Shown here piece after piece: positions 24,129-34,082 of a stretch of 64,000 nucleotides of DNA (positions are counted from its first letter, which is position 1; every line of letters begins with the position of its first letter). The DNA is from Cupriavidus oxalaticus. Its GTDB lineage: Bacteria; Pseudomonadota; Gammaproteobacteria; Burkholderiales; Burkholderiaceae. The stretch lies in NCBI RefSeq assembly GCF_004768545.1, contig NZ_CP038636.1, forward strand, positions 1,128,288-1,192,287, in the 5' to 3' direction. A model generated the notes under the pieces. It searched no databases. It saw nothing but the letters and a program-made list of their open reading frames with translations, and had not been told where the DNA came from. A program made the position numbers and the translations under genes.

Positions 24129-25607
24129 ATGCCTTTGTACCTGAACCAAGACCTGCTTCCCGGCCGCAACTTTGTCGGCGGCGAATGGTGCAGTGCGGCC
24201 GATGACCGCACCGTGTCCGTGGTGGACCCCGCCACGGAAGAAGCCTTCGCGACCGCGCCGGATAGCGGCGCTGCCGACGCGCTCCGCGCCGTCGACGCCG
24301 CCCACGCCGCATTCCCCGCATGGCGCAAGACCCCGGCCAAACAGCGCGCGCAGATCATCAAGCGCTGGAACGATCTCGTGGTCAGCCACCAGGAAGACCT
24401 TGGCCGGCTGATCTCCAGCGAGCAAGGCAAGCCGCTGGCGGAAGCCAAAGGCGAGGTTCTGTACGCGGCCAGCTATATCGAATGGTTCGCGGAAGAAGCC
24501 ACGCGAGCGGATGGCGACGTGATCGCCGCGCCGGTACAGGGCCGCCGCATGCTGGCGCTGCGCGAGCCGGTTGGCGTCGTCGCCGCGATCACGCCATGGA
24601 ATTTCCCTGCCGCAATGATCGCACGCAAGATTGCCCCCGCGCTGGCTGCCGGCTGCACTGTGGTATGCAAGCCGGCGGAAGATACCCCGCTGACCTCCCT
24701 CGCACTGGTAAAGCTTGCCCAGCAGGCCGGCGTGCCGCCGGGCGTATTGAACATCGTCACGGCCTCGCGCGAGCGGGCTGCCGAAGTCGTCGATGTGTGG
24801 CTGGATGATGCACGCGTGCGCAAGATTACCTTTACCGGCTCGACGCCCGTCGGCAAACACCTGGCACGCCGCTCCGCCGATACGCTGAAGAAGCTGTCGC
24901 TGGAGCTTGGCGGCAACGCTCCGTTCATTGTGTTCGACGATGCGGATCTGGACGCGGCCGTCGACGGGCTGATGGCCGCAAAGTTCCGCAACGGCGGACA
25001 GACCTGCGTGTCTCCGAACCGGATCTATGTCCAGGACAAGGTCCACGATGCCTTTGTCGACAAACTTGCCGCGCGCGTCGGTGCGCTGGTCGTTGGTCCC
25101 GCGACCGACCCGGCGGCGCAGATCGGCCCGATGATCAACGCGCGCGCGGTGGACAAGATCGAACGCCATGTGCAGGACGCGCTGAGCCGTGGGGCCCGCG
25201 TGGTGGTCGGCGGCCAGCGCATTCGCAACGCGCAGTGCACCGGTCCGAATTACTACGCGCCGACCGTGCTGGTGAATGCGGATGCGTCCATGCAATGCTC
25301 TTGCGAGGAAACCTTTGGCCCCGTAGCGCCCGTGACCCGCTTCCATACCGAAGCCGATGTGGTTGAGGCGGCCAATGCCACGCCGTTCGGCCTCGCCGCG
25401 TATTTTTACTCAACTGACGTTCGAAGGATCTGGCGCCTGGCTGATGCACTGGAGACGGGCATTGTTGGCGTCAACGAAGGCGCACTGGCCGCGGAAGCGG
25501 CCCCCTTCGGCGGCGTCAAGGATTCCGGATACGGGCGCGAAGGCTCGCGGCACGGCCTCGACGAGTATATGCACATCAAGTACGTGTGCCAGGGCCAGCT
25601 GGACTGA
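24129..25607 (+). CDS. NAD(P)-dependent succinate-semialdehyde dehydrogenase-like ALDH
   Basis: 492 residues. The catalytic pair is Glu259 in LELGGN and Cys293 in GGQTCVSPNR. ITPWNFPAAMIARKIAPALA and the C-terminal PFGGVKDSGYGREGSRHGLDEY are typical of the GabD branch. It would oxidise succinate semialdehyde or a related omega-oxo acid. It lies 25 bases after the ABC ATPase and upstream of a GabT-like aminotransferase, giving an import - transamination - oxidation set. A strong hairpin follows the gene, so the GabT gene may have its own transcript. A GABA substrate is plausible but unproven. Confidence 0.85.
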   Translation: MPLYLNQDLLPGRNFVGGEWCSAADDRTVSVVDPATEEAFATAPDSGAADALRAVDAAHAAFPAWRKTPAKQRAQIIKRWNDLVVSHQEDLGRLISSEQGKPLAEAKGEVLYAASYIEWFAEEATRADGDVIAAPVQGRRMLALREPVGVVAAITPWNFPAAMIARKIAPALAAGCTVVCKPAEDTPLTSLALVKLAQQAGVPPGVLNIVTASRERAAEVVDVWLDDARVRKITFTGSTPVGKHLARRSADTLKKLSLELGGNAPFIVFDDADLDAAVDGLMAAKFRNGGQTCVSPNRIYVQDKVHDAFVDKLAARVGALVVGPATDPAAQIGPMINARAVDKIERHVQDALSRGARVVVGGQRIRNAQCTGPNYYAPTVLVNADASMQCSCEETFGPVAPVTRFHTEADVVEAANATPFGLAAYFYSTDVRRIWRLADALETGIVGVNEGALAAEAAPFGGVKDSGYGREGSRHGLDEYMHIKYVCQGQLD

Positions 25608-25641
25608 GCGGCTGAGTCAGGCGAAGGCTTTTCTCGTCAGC

Positions 25642-25676
25642 ATGCGGAGCGGCCGGCCTTGCCGGCCGCTCCGCAT
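25642..25676 (+). terminator. Hairpin terminator after the transporter/ALDH operon
   Basis: Perfect inverted repeat with 16-base arms (25642-25657 and 25661-25676) and a three-base centre, 35 bases after the ALDH stop, followed by TTTC-like sequence. The rest of 25677-25952 contains no recognised gene. It presumably carries the promoter of the downstream aminotransferase, though no clear element was found. Confidence 0.7.
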
Positions 25677-25952
25677 TTCAACGTCGGCGACGGACGCGAT
25701 CATCCGGCCAACGAAGGAACTGCTGTTCCCCTCCTTACAACAGGATTCGCTACCAATACAGGGAGCGAAATCCGTCAAAGCGCCTCCGGCATCCTCCCTA
25801 TACTCGTCTTCACGATTAGCGTCAGCCAGCGTGAACGACAAGACTGCACGGCGGCCAGGACCGCCCCGTGCAGAAACGCTTGCCGGCTCCAGTTCCTTCA
25901 CAACTCACCGCGACCCCGGCTTCGCGGAACCTGAAAAAAGAGGTGTAGTGCA

Positions 25953-27245
25953 ATGACCCAGTCCAACCAGGACCTTATCGCGCTCCGTACGCAACATGTG
26001 CCTCACGGCATCGTCACCGCCCATCCGGTTTTCGCGGACCGGGCCGAAGGCTCTTACATCTGGGATGTGGAAGGCCGCCGTTATATCGACTTTGTGGGTG
26101 GCATTGGCGTGCAGAACATCGGCCACAACCACCCCAAGATTGTCGAGGCGGTGCGCAAGCAATTGGGTCGCGTTACCCATGCGGCGTTCCAGGTGGTTGG
26201 CTATGACGGTTATGTCGAGCTGGCCGCGCGGCTGAACAAACTCGTCGGCGGCGCGGCGCACTACAAGACCCTATTCGCGACAACAGGCGCGGAGGCCGTC
26301 GAGAACGCGATCAAGATCGCACGCGCCTACCGCAATGTGCCGGGGGTCATCGCGTTCCGTGGCGGGTTCCATGGACGAACCTTGCTCGGCACCACCCTCA
26401 CAGGCATCAGCGCTCCTTACAAGCAGAACTTCGGGCCCCTCGCCGGCGAGGTTTACCACACGCCGTACCCGGATGCGTTCCGCGGCTTTTCCAGCGCAGA
26501 CGCGATTCGCGCCCTTGAAGACCTGTTCGCGACGCAGATCGCGCCCGACCGCGTTGCCGCCATTATTCTAGAGCCCGTGCAAGGCGACGGAGGCTTCATC
26601 CCTGCCGGAAGCGAGTTCCTGCGCGCGCTGCGCACACTGACGGAAAAGCATGGCATCGTGCTGATCCTGGATGAGATCCAGGCCGGCTTCGGCCGCACCG
26701 GCAAGACGTTCGGCTACCAGCATGCGGGCATCCAGCCGGACCTGGTCACCGTCGCGAAAAGCCTGGCCGGTGGCTTGCCGCTGTCCGGCGTGGTCGGGCG
26801 CGCCGAGATCATGGACGCGCCGGCAGGGGGAGGCCTGGGTGGGACCTATGGTGGCAACCCGCTCGCTTGCGCCGCCGCGCTGGCCGTGCTCGACGTATTT
26901 GAGGAGGAACAGCTTCTCTCCAAGGCACACGGACTAGGCGAGACACTGCGTGCAGGGCTCGATCAGCTCGCCCGGGAGTTCCCCGCCATCGGCACCGTGC
27001 GCGGTCTGGGCCCCATGCTGGCATTGGAGTTCGTCAAGAACGGCGACCCGTTCCAGCCTGACGCGGCCTTCGCGCAAGCGGTTATCGACCGCTGCCGCGA
27101 AGGGGGCTTGCTCGTGATCAAATGCGGCGTGCATCGAAATACCGTACGCCTGCTGGCACCGCTGAACACCAGCCTGGAAACCGCTCAGGAGGCCATGGAG
27201 ATCCTGCGCGCGGCCATTGCGCTGGCCACTAACGCTGAGCAATAA
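25953..27245 (+). CDS. gabT: GabT-like 4-aminobutyrate aminotransferase
   Basis: 430-residue class III PLP aminotransferase. The Schiff-base lysine is Lys269 in [12 protein letters not shown] (Lys268 in the E. coli enzyme). The cofactor aspartate is in [14 protein letters not shown], and [15 protein letters not shown] is the phosphate-binding segment. The length and motifs match GABA:2-oxoglutarate transaminase and related omega-amino-acid transaminases. Together with the GabD-like ALDH upstream it can convert GABA to succinate. The gene has its own leader of 345 bases behind a terminator. The substrate could be another omega-amino acid such as 5-aminovalerate. Confidence 0.87.
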   Translation: MTQSNQDLIALRTQHVPHGIVTAHPVFADRAEGSYIWDVEGRRYIDFVGGIGVQNIGHNHPKIVEAVRKQLGRVTHAAFQVVGYDGYVELAARLNKLVGGAAHYKTLFATTGAEAVENAIKIARAYRNVPGVIAFRGGFHGRTLLGTTLTGISAPYKQNFGPLAGEVYHTPYPDAFRGFSSADAIRALEDLFATQIAPDRVAAIILEPVQGDGGFIPAGSEFLRALRTLTEKHGIVLILDEIQAGFGRTGKTFGYQHAGIQPDLVTVAKSLAGGLPLSGVVGRAEIMDAPAGGGLGGTYGGNPLACAAALAVLDVFEEEQLLSKAHGLGETLRAGLDQLAREFPAIGTVRGLGPMLALEFVKNGDPFQPDAAFAQAVIDRCREGGLLVIKCGVHRNTVRLLAPLNTSLETAQEAMEILRAAIALATNAEQ

Positions 27246-27314
27246 CCAGGACACCGGCGCCGCGAACGGCGCCCGGCACACAGCAATTTCGCTGGGCGCG
27301 CATGAAAGCCCCGC

Positions 27315-27337
27315 GGCTCCCTACAGCGTAGGGAGCC
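27315..27337 (+). terminator. Rho-independent terminator after gabT
   Basis: GGCTCCCTAC and GTAGGGAGCC form a perfect 10-bp stem with a three-base loop, directly followed by TTT. It lies 70 bases after the gabT stop and just before the convergent binding-protein gene. Confidence 0.8.
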
Positions 27338-27366
27338 TTTGCCTCATCTGCCGCTACAGAAGCCAG

Positions 27367-28986
27367 TCAGGCATCGAGCCACACATGCTCGGCAAACGAG
27401 TAGCCCATCAGACCTCCCAACGGGATGGGCGACAGGCCCTTGAGCTTGGTCGTATGGGCGTCGATGCTTGCCAGGAACAGCGGGATGCCGATGCCCGCAT
27501 CCTCGTGAATCATCGCCTGCATGTCGGCATACATCTGACTGCGCTTGCCGTTATCGGTTTCGGCCCGCGCGGCCAGCAGCAACTGGTCGAACTTTGGATT
27601 CTTCCAGCGGGACTCGTTCCATGGCGCGTCGGACTTGAAGAACTGAGTGAGAATGGTGTCGGCGCTGGGCCGTGGGTTCACGTTGCCGAACCCTACGGGG
27701 CTATTGAGCCAGTGATTGGACCAATACCCGTCTGCCGGCATGCGCTTGACTTCGAGCTCCAGACCCGCACGCTGCGCTGCCTGTTGCAACACCAGCGCCA
27801 TCTCGACCGAATACAGGGCAGCCGGCGATGTCACCACTGGCACTTTGCCGGTCACGCCCGACTTGCGCAGATGAAACTTCGCCTTCTCGGGATCGAACGG
27901 CCGCTGCGGCAGATCCTTGAAATAGAAGCGGTTGGTGGGGTCGATGGGCTGGTCGTTGGCAACCACCGCATTGCCAAGCGCGATCGCTTGCTTCATCTGC
28001 TGGCGGTCCAGCAAGTACTTCATGCCCAGGATAAAGTCAGGGTTCGTGCCGGGGCCCACATCTTTGCGCATGATCAGGTCGGAGTACTGGCCCGATTGCG
28101 TCGTGAGGACGGCATAGCCGGGAGTCCCTTTGATCCTCGCCACGGCGCGTGGGTTTATCATCGCGACCAGGTCCATGCCGCCGGACAGCAGTGCGTTGAC
28201 GCGCGCACTCTCGTCGCCGATACCGACAAACTCGATCTCGTCGAGGTAAGGCTTCCCGGGCTTCCAGTACGCGTCGTTGCGCACCACCAGTGTGCGCACG
28301 CCGGGCTTGAACTCCTTGATCTTGTAAGGCCCGGTGCCAATGCCGGCGTTGAAGTCGGTGGTGCCGTCCTTGACGATGTGGAAATGGAACGTACCCAGAA
28401 TGACCGGCAGATCGGCATTGGGGCTGTTCAGCACCACCGTGACCTCGTTCGGGCCGGTGGCCTTCACGCTTTCGATCTGCTCGGCCAGCACCTTGGCCTT
28501 GGAGGCTGTGGCCGGATCCTTGTGGCGCATGATCGAGTACACCACGTCGGCCGGCGAGAGCGCCTTGCCGTCGTGGAAGGTCACGCCCTTGCGCAGCGTA
28601 AAGACCCAGGTCTTGGCGTCCGTGGTGTTGAACGTCTCCGCCAGCGCCGCCCGCGGCGTCAGGCTTCGGTCCAGCGAAGTCAGTCCGTTGTACACCATGT
28701 TGCAGCGCACGTAGTCGTTCTGGTTCGACTGCTTGGCCGGATCGAGGGTATCGGAAGCGGCAGCCGTGGCTGCCGCCACGCGGATGCGCCCGCCTCGCCT
28801 GGGCGTCTGCGCATGCGCGCCGACCGCCGCACCGGCCAGGCCGCCGGCCAGCGTGGCCTGCATGCCCCCCGCCAGCAGCATCTTCAGGACATCGCGCCGG
28901 GTGGCGCCGCCTTTGAGCGCTTCCATCATGCGAAGGCTTTCGCTGGGGCCGATAAAGTTTTCCAACTGGTTACGGCTATCGCTCAT
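27367..28986 (-). CDS. ABC transporter substrate-binding protein, family 5, Tat-exported (copy 1)
   Basis: 539 residues of the extracellular solute-binding protein family 5 (dipeptide/oligopeptide/nickel type). The N terminus has a twin-arginine signal: TRRDVLKML at residues 29-37, a hydrophobic AGGM...AGGLAGAA stretch and an AHA-Q cleavage site near residue 59, so it should be folded before export to the periplasm. Motifs include KQSNQNDYVRCNMVYNGLTS and TFTLRKGVTFHDG. It has no permease partners of its own and presumably serves the convergent transporter at 20580-24103. A nearly identical paralogue lies at 38635-40254. It is divergent from an aminotransferase gene across a control region shared with another locus. 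Confidence 0.92.
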   Translation of the reverse strand: MSDSRNQLENFIGPSESLRMMEALKGGATRRDVLKMLLAGGMQATLAGGLAGAAVGAHAQTPRRGGRIRVAAATAAASDTLDPAKQSNQNDYVRCNMVYNGLTSLDRSLTPRAALAETFNTTDAKTWVFTLRKGVTFHDGKALSPADVVYSIMRHKDPATASKAKVLAEQIESVKATGPNEVTVVLNSPNADLPVILGTFHFHIVKDGTTDFNAGIGTGPYKIKEFKPGVRTLVVRNDAYWKPGKPYLDEIEFVGIGDESARVNALLSGGMDLVAMINPRAVARIKGTPGYAVLTTQSGQYSDLIMRKDVGPGTNPDFILGMKYLLDRQQMKQAIALGNAVVANDQPIDPTNRFYFKDLPQRPFDPEKAKFHLRKSGVTGKVPVVTSPAALYSVEMALVLQQAAQRAGLELEVKRMPADGYWSNHWLNSPVGFGNVNPRPSADTILTQFFKSDAPWNESRWKNPKFDQLLLAARAETDNGKRSQMYADMQAMIHEDAGIGIPLFLASIDAHTTKLKGLSPIPLGGLMGYSFAEHVWLDA

Positions 28987-29115
28987 CGTCTGCTCCTTTG
29001 GTGCCGGGGCACGAGGACTGTGCCCCAGGCGGAATGCTGTTGACCCTCGGGCTTGGCCCGCAATTTCTCTATTCTTCGAAACCGACGACTGCCAGGATCG
29101 ACTTCAGGTGCTTCA

Positions 29116-29576
29116 TGCTAGTCAACCCGCACCAGCATTTGTTTCCGTTGGGGGCTGCGCGACCGCATCCAATTGCAAAGCTGGCACCTCCGGCAGACGA
29201 ATCTTTCAAACTACGGATAAACCCCAGCCTGTTTCAGCAGCCTGGCATCAGGTCACTTGGCATCATCCGCCGTGTGATGCGCTCATTCCAGTCCTTCCTG
29301 CGCTGCCTTGCCCTTCCCGCACGGCGAGTCGGCCGCCTCCCTGCCCCTACCGCCAATGGAAGCCGGCCCCCGCTGTCCCGATGCAGCCGGCGCCACTCCG
29401 TCTCCCGCTGTGGCGCAGCCGCCAGAACAGCCAGTCAATACGGGACAGCGTCGTTCAGGCGCTTGACGGACCCCGCGCCAAACAATCTGCTGTCTCGCCC
29501 CGCATAACGGCAGCGTTCATCGTGGCGCCCCCACAATGCGGCACCATACCGCGCGCCACCGCCGCTAAGCTTGTTC
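29116..29576. promoter_or_regulatory. Divergent control region with blocks shared with 44077-44379
   Basis: Two blocks in the gap between the binding-protein gene and the omega-aminotransferase are conserved in the gap between the ALDH at 42546 and the iron-sulfur protein gene at 44557. Block 1 is 29116-29226 versus 44077-44189, containing TGCTAG, GCAAAGC/TTCAAAGC and ACGAATCTT. Block 2 is 29480-29576 versus 44288-44379, containing AACAATCTGCTGTC and CTAAGCTTG. Order and orientation are the same. About 250 bases separate the blocks here and about 100 there. Both sites sit between divergent operons, so a common activator or repressor is likely. Confidence 0.7.
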
Positions 29577-29624
29577 CAAACCAGCCGGCAGCGCTACGCA
29601 CGAATGGATGCGAAGGAAACCGCG

Positions 29625-31028
29625 ATGACCCTGATCAATGACCTGCCCCAACTCGCTTCGCTTGACGCCGCGGACCGTGCGCATCTGATCCATCCCGTCT
29701 CGCCGTGGCGCCTCCACGAGCAGCGCGGCCCTACCGTACTGGCTTCCGGCCGCGGCGCGTGGTTGACGGATGCCAACGGCAATAAAGTCCTCGACGCGTT
29801 CGCCGGCCTTTGGTGCGTCAATATCGGCTATGGACAGGAAAGCGTGGTGCAGGCCGCCGCCGAGCAGATGCGCCGCCTGCCCTATGCGACCGGTTACTTT
29901 CACTTCAGCAGCGAGCCTGCCATCCGCCTCGCCGAGAAGCTTGTGCAGCTCACGCCCGGCTCATTGAACCACGTCTATCTCACCCTGGGTGGCTCCGAAG
30001 CGGTTGATACGGCCGTGCGCTTCATTACGCAATACTTCAATGCCACCGGGCGGCCAACGAAGAAGCATTTCATCGCGCTGGAGCGCGGCTATCACGGCTC
30101 TTCTTCCACCGGTGCCGGACTGACCGCCCTGCCTGCCTTCCACCGCGGCTTCGACCTGCCCCTGCCAACGCAGCACTACATTCCCTCTCCCGATCCCTAT
30201 CGCGCCAGCGACCCCGACGATGCCAAGGGAATCATCGACGCCTCGGTAGCAGCGTTGCGCAACAAGGTCGCGGAGCTCGGCGCGGACAATGTGGCCGCCT
30301 TCTTCTGTGAACCCGTGCAGGGCTCGGGTGGAGTGATTGTGCCGCCCAGGGGCTGGCTCAAGGCCATGCGTGACGCGGCGCGCGAGCTGGACATTCTTTT
30401 TGTCGTCGACGAAGTCATTACGGGCTTCGGGCGCACCGGCCCCATGTTCGCCTGCGAGGCTGAAGAGGTTGTCCCCGACATCATGACACTCGCAAAGGGC
30501 CTCACCGCCGGCTACGTGCCCATGGGCGCGACGATGATATCCGAGCAACTGTATGCCGGCATTGCCGACGGCGCTCCCGATGGGTCGCCAGTTGGCCATG
30601 GCGCGACATACTCCGCTCATCCGGTCAGCGCCGCGGTGGCCCTGGAGGTGCTGCGCCTGTATGAGGAAGGCGGCATCCTGGCCAATGGTCAGCGGGGCGC
30701 AGTGCCGTTTGCCGCGGGCCTGGATGCGTTGCGCAGCCATCCGCTGGTGGGTGACTCGCGCCATCGCGGACTGCTCGGCGCGTTGGAGCTCGTAAGCGAC
30801 AAGGACAGCAAGCGCGGCTTCGACCCTTCGCTGCGCCTGGCCGAGCGGATCGCGGCGACAGCCTACCGCAACGGCATTGTGTTCCGGGCCTTCGCCGACA
30901 ATATCCTGGGCTTTGCCCCCGCACTGACATATACCGAGGCCGAGTTCGAGCTGCTGTTCGCACGCGTGAAGAAGACGCTGGATGACGTGCTTGCAGCAGC
31001 TGACGTGCGCGCCGCGCTTGCAAGCTGA
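29625..31028 (+). CDS. Class III omega-aminotransferase (beta-alanine/putrescine:pyruvate type)
   Basis: 468 residues from the ATG at 29625, supported by GAAGGA eight bases upstream. The PLP lysine is about Lys291 in TLAKGLTAGYVPMGA and the cofactor Asp is in FVVDEVITGFGRTG. DAFAGLWCVNIGYG and FHFSSEPAIRLAEKL are typical of the omega-amino acid:pyruvate / polyamine:pyruvate aminotransferase group, which uses pyruvate as acceptor. It would convert a terminal amine to an aldehyde. It is divergent from the copy 1 binding protein. An ALDH partner is not adjacent, but several occur in the window. Confidence 0.88.
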   Translation: MTLINDLPQLASLDAADRAHLIHPVSPWRLHEQRGPTVLASGRGAWLTDANGNKVLDAFAGLWCVNIGYGQESVVQAAAEQMRRLPYATGYFHFSSEPAIRLAEKLVQLTPGSLNHVYLTLGGSEAVDTAVRFITQYFNATGRPTKKHFIALERGYHGSSSTGAGLTALPAFHRGFDLPLPTQHYIPSPDPYRASDPDDAKGIIDASVAALRNKVAELGADNVAAFFCEPVQGSGGVIVPPRGWLKAMRDAARELDILFVVDEVITGFGRTGPMFACEAEEVVPDIMTLAKGLTAGYVPMGATMISEQLYAGIADGAPDGSPVGHGATYSAHPVSAAVALEVLRLYEEGGILANGQRGAVPFAAGLDALRSHPLVGDSRHRGLLGALELVSDKDSKRGFDPSLRLAERIAATAYRNGIVFRAFADNILGFAPALTYTEAEFELLFARVKKTLDDVLAAADVRAALAS

Positions 31029-31204
31029 TTGCGAACCGGCAACGTCGACAAATCGATTTCCCTAGCCCCTTGCTTTCCGCACGACTGTTTGCCAGAGCCA
31101 TCGTTTCCGATCTGTCGCTGAGACGCTCTTTCGACGTGCGACAGCGCCCCCAGCCCCCAGCGCTGTGCCGCAAAGCATTGCTTAGCGCCGCTTTTAGAAA
31201 AAAG

Positions 31205-31230
31205 GCCCACAGGCATGGCAGCCTGTGGGC
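31205..31230 (-). terminator. Rho-independent terminator of the cupin gene
   Basis: GCCCACAGGC-N6-GCCTGTGGGC forms a perfect 10-bp stem. Read on the minus strand it is followed by CCTTTTTTTCTAAAA, the classical T-run. It lies 56 bases beyond the stop of the minus-strand cupin gene. Confidence 0.88.
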
Positions 31231-31286
31231 AAACGCCTCACAGTGAAGCAGGGACCGCTGAAGAAAAACGGACTGGAAATCGATTG

Positions 31287-32027
31287 CTAGGACGGACGGA
31301 AGATGGCATAAACCTTTGCTACATGCTCCCGGCTTTCCCAACTGCATTGCGCATGCTGTTCGACCAGGAAAATATCGCCTTCGGAAAATGTGCCGCTGCG
31401 GCCAGTCTCGTCCTGGAACGTCACACTGCCGTCCAACAGGTGCATCAGTTCGTAATGGATATACGGCATTGCACGGCGGTGGTAAGGCGTCGAATCCCAG
31501 GTGCCGCAGACAAATTGCCCGTCCTCGGAGCGATAATCGGTATGGTTGCGGCAAACCGGCGTCGGCGTAAGCAGAAACTCGGCCGGTGGCGTGCCGGATT
31601 GTTGCAGTTCCGGCACCTGCGCGATTGGCACCAGTGCGCGCGAGCCAATGACGCTGTGGTTGTAGCGCATGAAAATAATGGTGACAGGCGCTTCGGCACG
31701 CCACGCAAACCCCGCATCGCGCAGTATGACGGCACTGTTGCCGGAACCGAGGACGACCGTTTGGCCCATCTGCGTCAACGTCAGGCTGCCATCGCTGACG
31801 ATAATGAACTCGTCCGCCTGCAGGTCAGCAACGGCTCCCGCACCAGCATCGAGCGCGATCTTCCCTACCGTGACGGGCCCCGGCGGCAAGTCGAGAAGCC
31901 GGCGGCTGGACAGGAATGCATCTTCGCCATCCCGCGCGGTGACCGGGATGCCCCGGGTATGGTCCCGCGCAAACTCGCGCAGATCGACAAAAGTCGCCGG
32001 GGTGGCGCGCTGCTGCAAACTCGACAT
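31287..32027 (-). CDS. Bicupin protein (DUF861/EutQ-like cupins)
   Basis: 246 residues that fold plausibly into two cupin domains. The first, at about residues 45-125, has DAGAGAVADLQADEFIIVSDG and later GNSAVILRD. The second, at about 150-245, has YIHYELMHLLDGSVTF and GTFSEGDIFLVEQHAQCSW. The single-domain cupin at 49145-49498 looks like a relative. Members of this group occur beside amine and ureide catabolic genes, but their reactions are mostly unknown. The metal-binding His/Glu set is incomplete in the first domain. The gene is monocistronic, convergent with the aminotransferase and closed by a clear terminator. Function unknown. Confidence 0.75.
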   Translation of the reverse strand: MSSLQQRATPATFVDLREFARDHTRGIPVTARDGEDAFLSSRRLLDLPPGPVTVGKIALDAGAGAVADLQADEFIIVSDGSLTLTQMGQTVVLGSGNSAVILRDAGFAWRAEAPVTIIFMRYNHSVIGSRALVPIAQVPELQQSGTPPAEFLLTPTPVCRNHTDYRSEDGQFVCGTWDSTPYHRRAMPYIHYELMHLLDGSVTFQDETGRSGTFSEGDIFLVEQHAQCSWESREHVAKVYAIFRPS

Positions 32028-32575
32028 GACTTGTTCCCGCGATCAATGAGATTGCGCTGCATAGCCTGTCCGCGCAGGGTCTCGGAATGAAGAAATTGGT
32101 GGACAGGCACGGTCAGAGCACCATGAAAGCGGCGTCGCTCGTTCCTGCAACCCGAGTAGGATTAGACCACTACCGGATTTCCGGCGTATCGTGTTTGGGT
32201 AGGGCTTAAGGAAAGAATCTATGGCATTCGCCACGCACGGCGGCATATGTTGCTGCAAGCCTCGCATGCGCCCATTATGGGGACGCCGACCGCGCGGTAC
32301 TCGCTGATGCACCCGCCGACGGTAAGCCAACGGTACGCCCATGGGCTTAGCAATTCATGCGGTCTGCCTCCGGCTTAACCGCATAAGACCCTCGTTACGC
32401 CACGGCAGCCAGATGATCGTGCGGAATCTCTGCCAGGCCGCAAAGCGGCCCCAAAGCTATGGCAAGATTACCTGAGTCGCCAGACCCGCCCGACGCGACA
32501 ATGCCAGGCAATGCTGCCAATGGCGCCCGTAGCAAGTCACGGCGGCCGGTTCAATGTGCCAGAAAGGAAGACATC
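32028..32575. other. Divergent intergenic region without a recognised gene
   Basis: About 550 bases between the divergent cupin and GNAT genes. Short open frames are present but their translations look like chance products. It must carry both promoters. I found no dyad or shared block convincing enough to name. Confidence 0.45.
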
Positions 32576-33433
32576 ATGCCAAGCCAAGCTACCGTTGTTC
32601 CAGTAACTTATCGCGCGATGAGCGAGAAGGACCTGCCTGCAGCCTATGAGCTGTCGCAGACTATGCGCTGGCCACATCGCCTCGAGGACTGGAGCTTTGT
32701 CCTCGGCCTTGGCACTGGCTTCGTCGCCGAAGAAGCCGGTGCGGTGATCGGCACCGGCCTGTGCTGGAAACAAGGACAGCAGGCGTCGCTCGGGATGATT
32801 ATCGTGTCCCCGGCGCACCAGGGTAAAGGCATCGGCAAAGCGTTGATGAAACTGGTGCTGGAAGCCCTGGGGGAACGTTGCACACTGCTGAACGCAACGC
32901 CTGCCGGCCAGCCCCTGTACGAGCAGCTCGGCTTTATCGCGACCGGCACGATCCACCAGCACCAGGGAACGTTGAATGCCCTCGTTCACGCCCCGTCCTT
33001 TCCAGGCGAAGCACTGCGCCAGTACGTCCCCGGCGATACCGAGGCCATCATTGCGCTGGGAAACCGCGCCACTGGCATGTCTCGCGACGAGGTCCTCAGG
33101 GCATTGCTCGCCGCTGGCGAGACAGTCGTGCTTGAGCGCCATGGCAAGGTCGCCGGATTCTCCATCATGCGCCGCTTCGGACGCGGCCATGCGATCGGGC
33201 CGGTGGTAGCGTCTGACACGGATCACGCGAAAGCCCTGATCGCCTATTGGTGCGGAGCCTACGCCGGCTCCTTCGTGCGCATTGACGTCACCGGCACGAG
33301 CGGCCTGCAAGGTTGGCTAGCGGAGGCAGGACTACTTCAGGTTGACACGGTGGTGGCCATGGCACGCCACGATGTACCGCAGACGGATAGCACGCTGCAG
33401 CAGTTTGCGATCATTAGCCAGGCGCTCTGCTAA
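32576..33433 (+). CDS. Tandem GNAT N-acetyltransferase (YitH-like), second copy
   Basis: 285 residues from the ATG at 32576 with GAAAGGAAG upstream. The N-terminal GNAT domain includes TMRWPHRLEDWSF and the acetyl-CoA loop VSPAHQGKGIGKALMKL. The C-terminal half has FSIMRRFGRGHAIGPVVAS. It is a diverged paralogue of the protein at 19162-20040. It lies between the aminotransferase/cupin block and the acetyl-CoA synthetase gene. Acetylation of an amine substrate or product is a reasonable guess, with AcsA supplying acetyl-CoA, but the acceptor is unknown. Confidence 0.85.
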   Translation: MPSQATVVPVTYRAMSEKDLPAAYELSQTMRWPHRLEDWSFVLGLGTGFVAEEAGAVIGTGLCWKQGQQASLGMIIVSPAHQGKGIGKALMKLVLEALGERCTLLNATPAGQPLYEQLGFIATGTIHQHQGTLNALVHAPSFPGEALRQYVPGDTEAIIALGNRATGMSRDEVLRALLAAGETVVLERHGKVAGFSIMRRFGRGHAIGPVVASDTDHAKALIAYWCGAYAGSFVRIDVTGTSGLQGWLAEAGLLQVDTVVAMARHDVPQTDSTLQQFAIISQALC

Positions 33434-33541
33434 GTCAGCGCACCAGCAGCTATCCGGAGATTTACAGGCGATCTCTCATATAGCGACCGCCGGCTTGCGC
33501 GGCGGTCGCTGTTGAATCTTGCCGCGCCAGTCCATGCGCGC

Positions 33542-33925
33542 TTATGCGGCCTCGGCATTGAACTCGGACACGAACGCCGGCGCTGCTTCCATGCGATAGC
33601 GTTCATCCTGGCTGACGTAGTACATCGCGGACCGGCCCCGGCGCGCAAACGTTACACAACAGGCATGCTCGAAGCGCCCGAAGCGCGTGACGCCGATCCC
33701 GGGCGGATCCCTCCACTCCCATACACGCTGTTCCTCAATGCAGTCCAACACCCGATGCTGCGTCCGGGGATGCATGGATGAACTGAGCATCATGCTGATA
33801 TAGCCGAACTCGCCCAGCGACGGATAGCGTTGCTGCATTGCCGCCCATCGTCTTTTCGGGGACATTGGGGGAACATTGCCGCCCCCCGTATCCCGCCCGA
33901 GATTCCCTCCTTTCTCCGCGTTCAT
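33542..33925 (-). CDS. Hypothetical protein, 127 residues
   Basis: Start at 33925 chosen because GGAAGGCAA precedes the ATG. No family recognised. The protein is rich in aromatic and charged residues (RVWEWRDPPGIGV, RYPSLGEFGYISMM) with no signal peptide or membrane segment. Two cysteines sit together in HACCVTFARRGR. The last part, RSAMYYVSQDERYRMEAA, looks like an ordinary folded domain rather than out-of-frame translation. It is downstream of the acetyl-CoA synthetase on the same strand (157-base gap) and could be co-transcribed with it. Confidence 0.6.
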   Translation of the reverse strand: MNAEKGGNLGRDTGGGNVPPMSPKRRWAAMQQRYPSLGEFGYISMMLSSSMHPRTQHRVLDCIEEQRVWEWRDPPGIGVTRFGRFEHACCVTFARRGRSAMYYVSQDERYRMEAAPAFVSEFNAEAA

Positions 33926-34082
33926 TTGCCTTCCGATATTTGTTGCAGGTTCCTGCCGGTTTTCAACCATGCGGGCTCGATACCGTTTCCGGTACGTCAC
34001 GCATGGGATCCGCGGGCCATCGTGCGGCGGCCGGCCGCCTCTTGAAGCAGGGATACGTCGCGTGCCGGCCGGTTACGCTGAC

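Noticed and set aside
27217..29043. 608-codon open frame on the plus strand
   Set aside because: It is antisense to the binding-protein gene, and its translation is Arg/His/Gln-rich with no domain. Long antisense frames are common in high-G+C DNA, and the same shadow appears opposite the second binding protein at 38722-40305.
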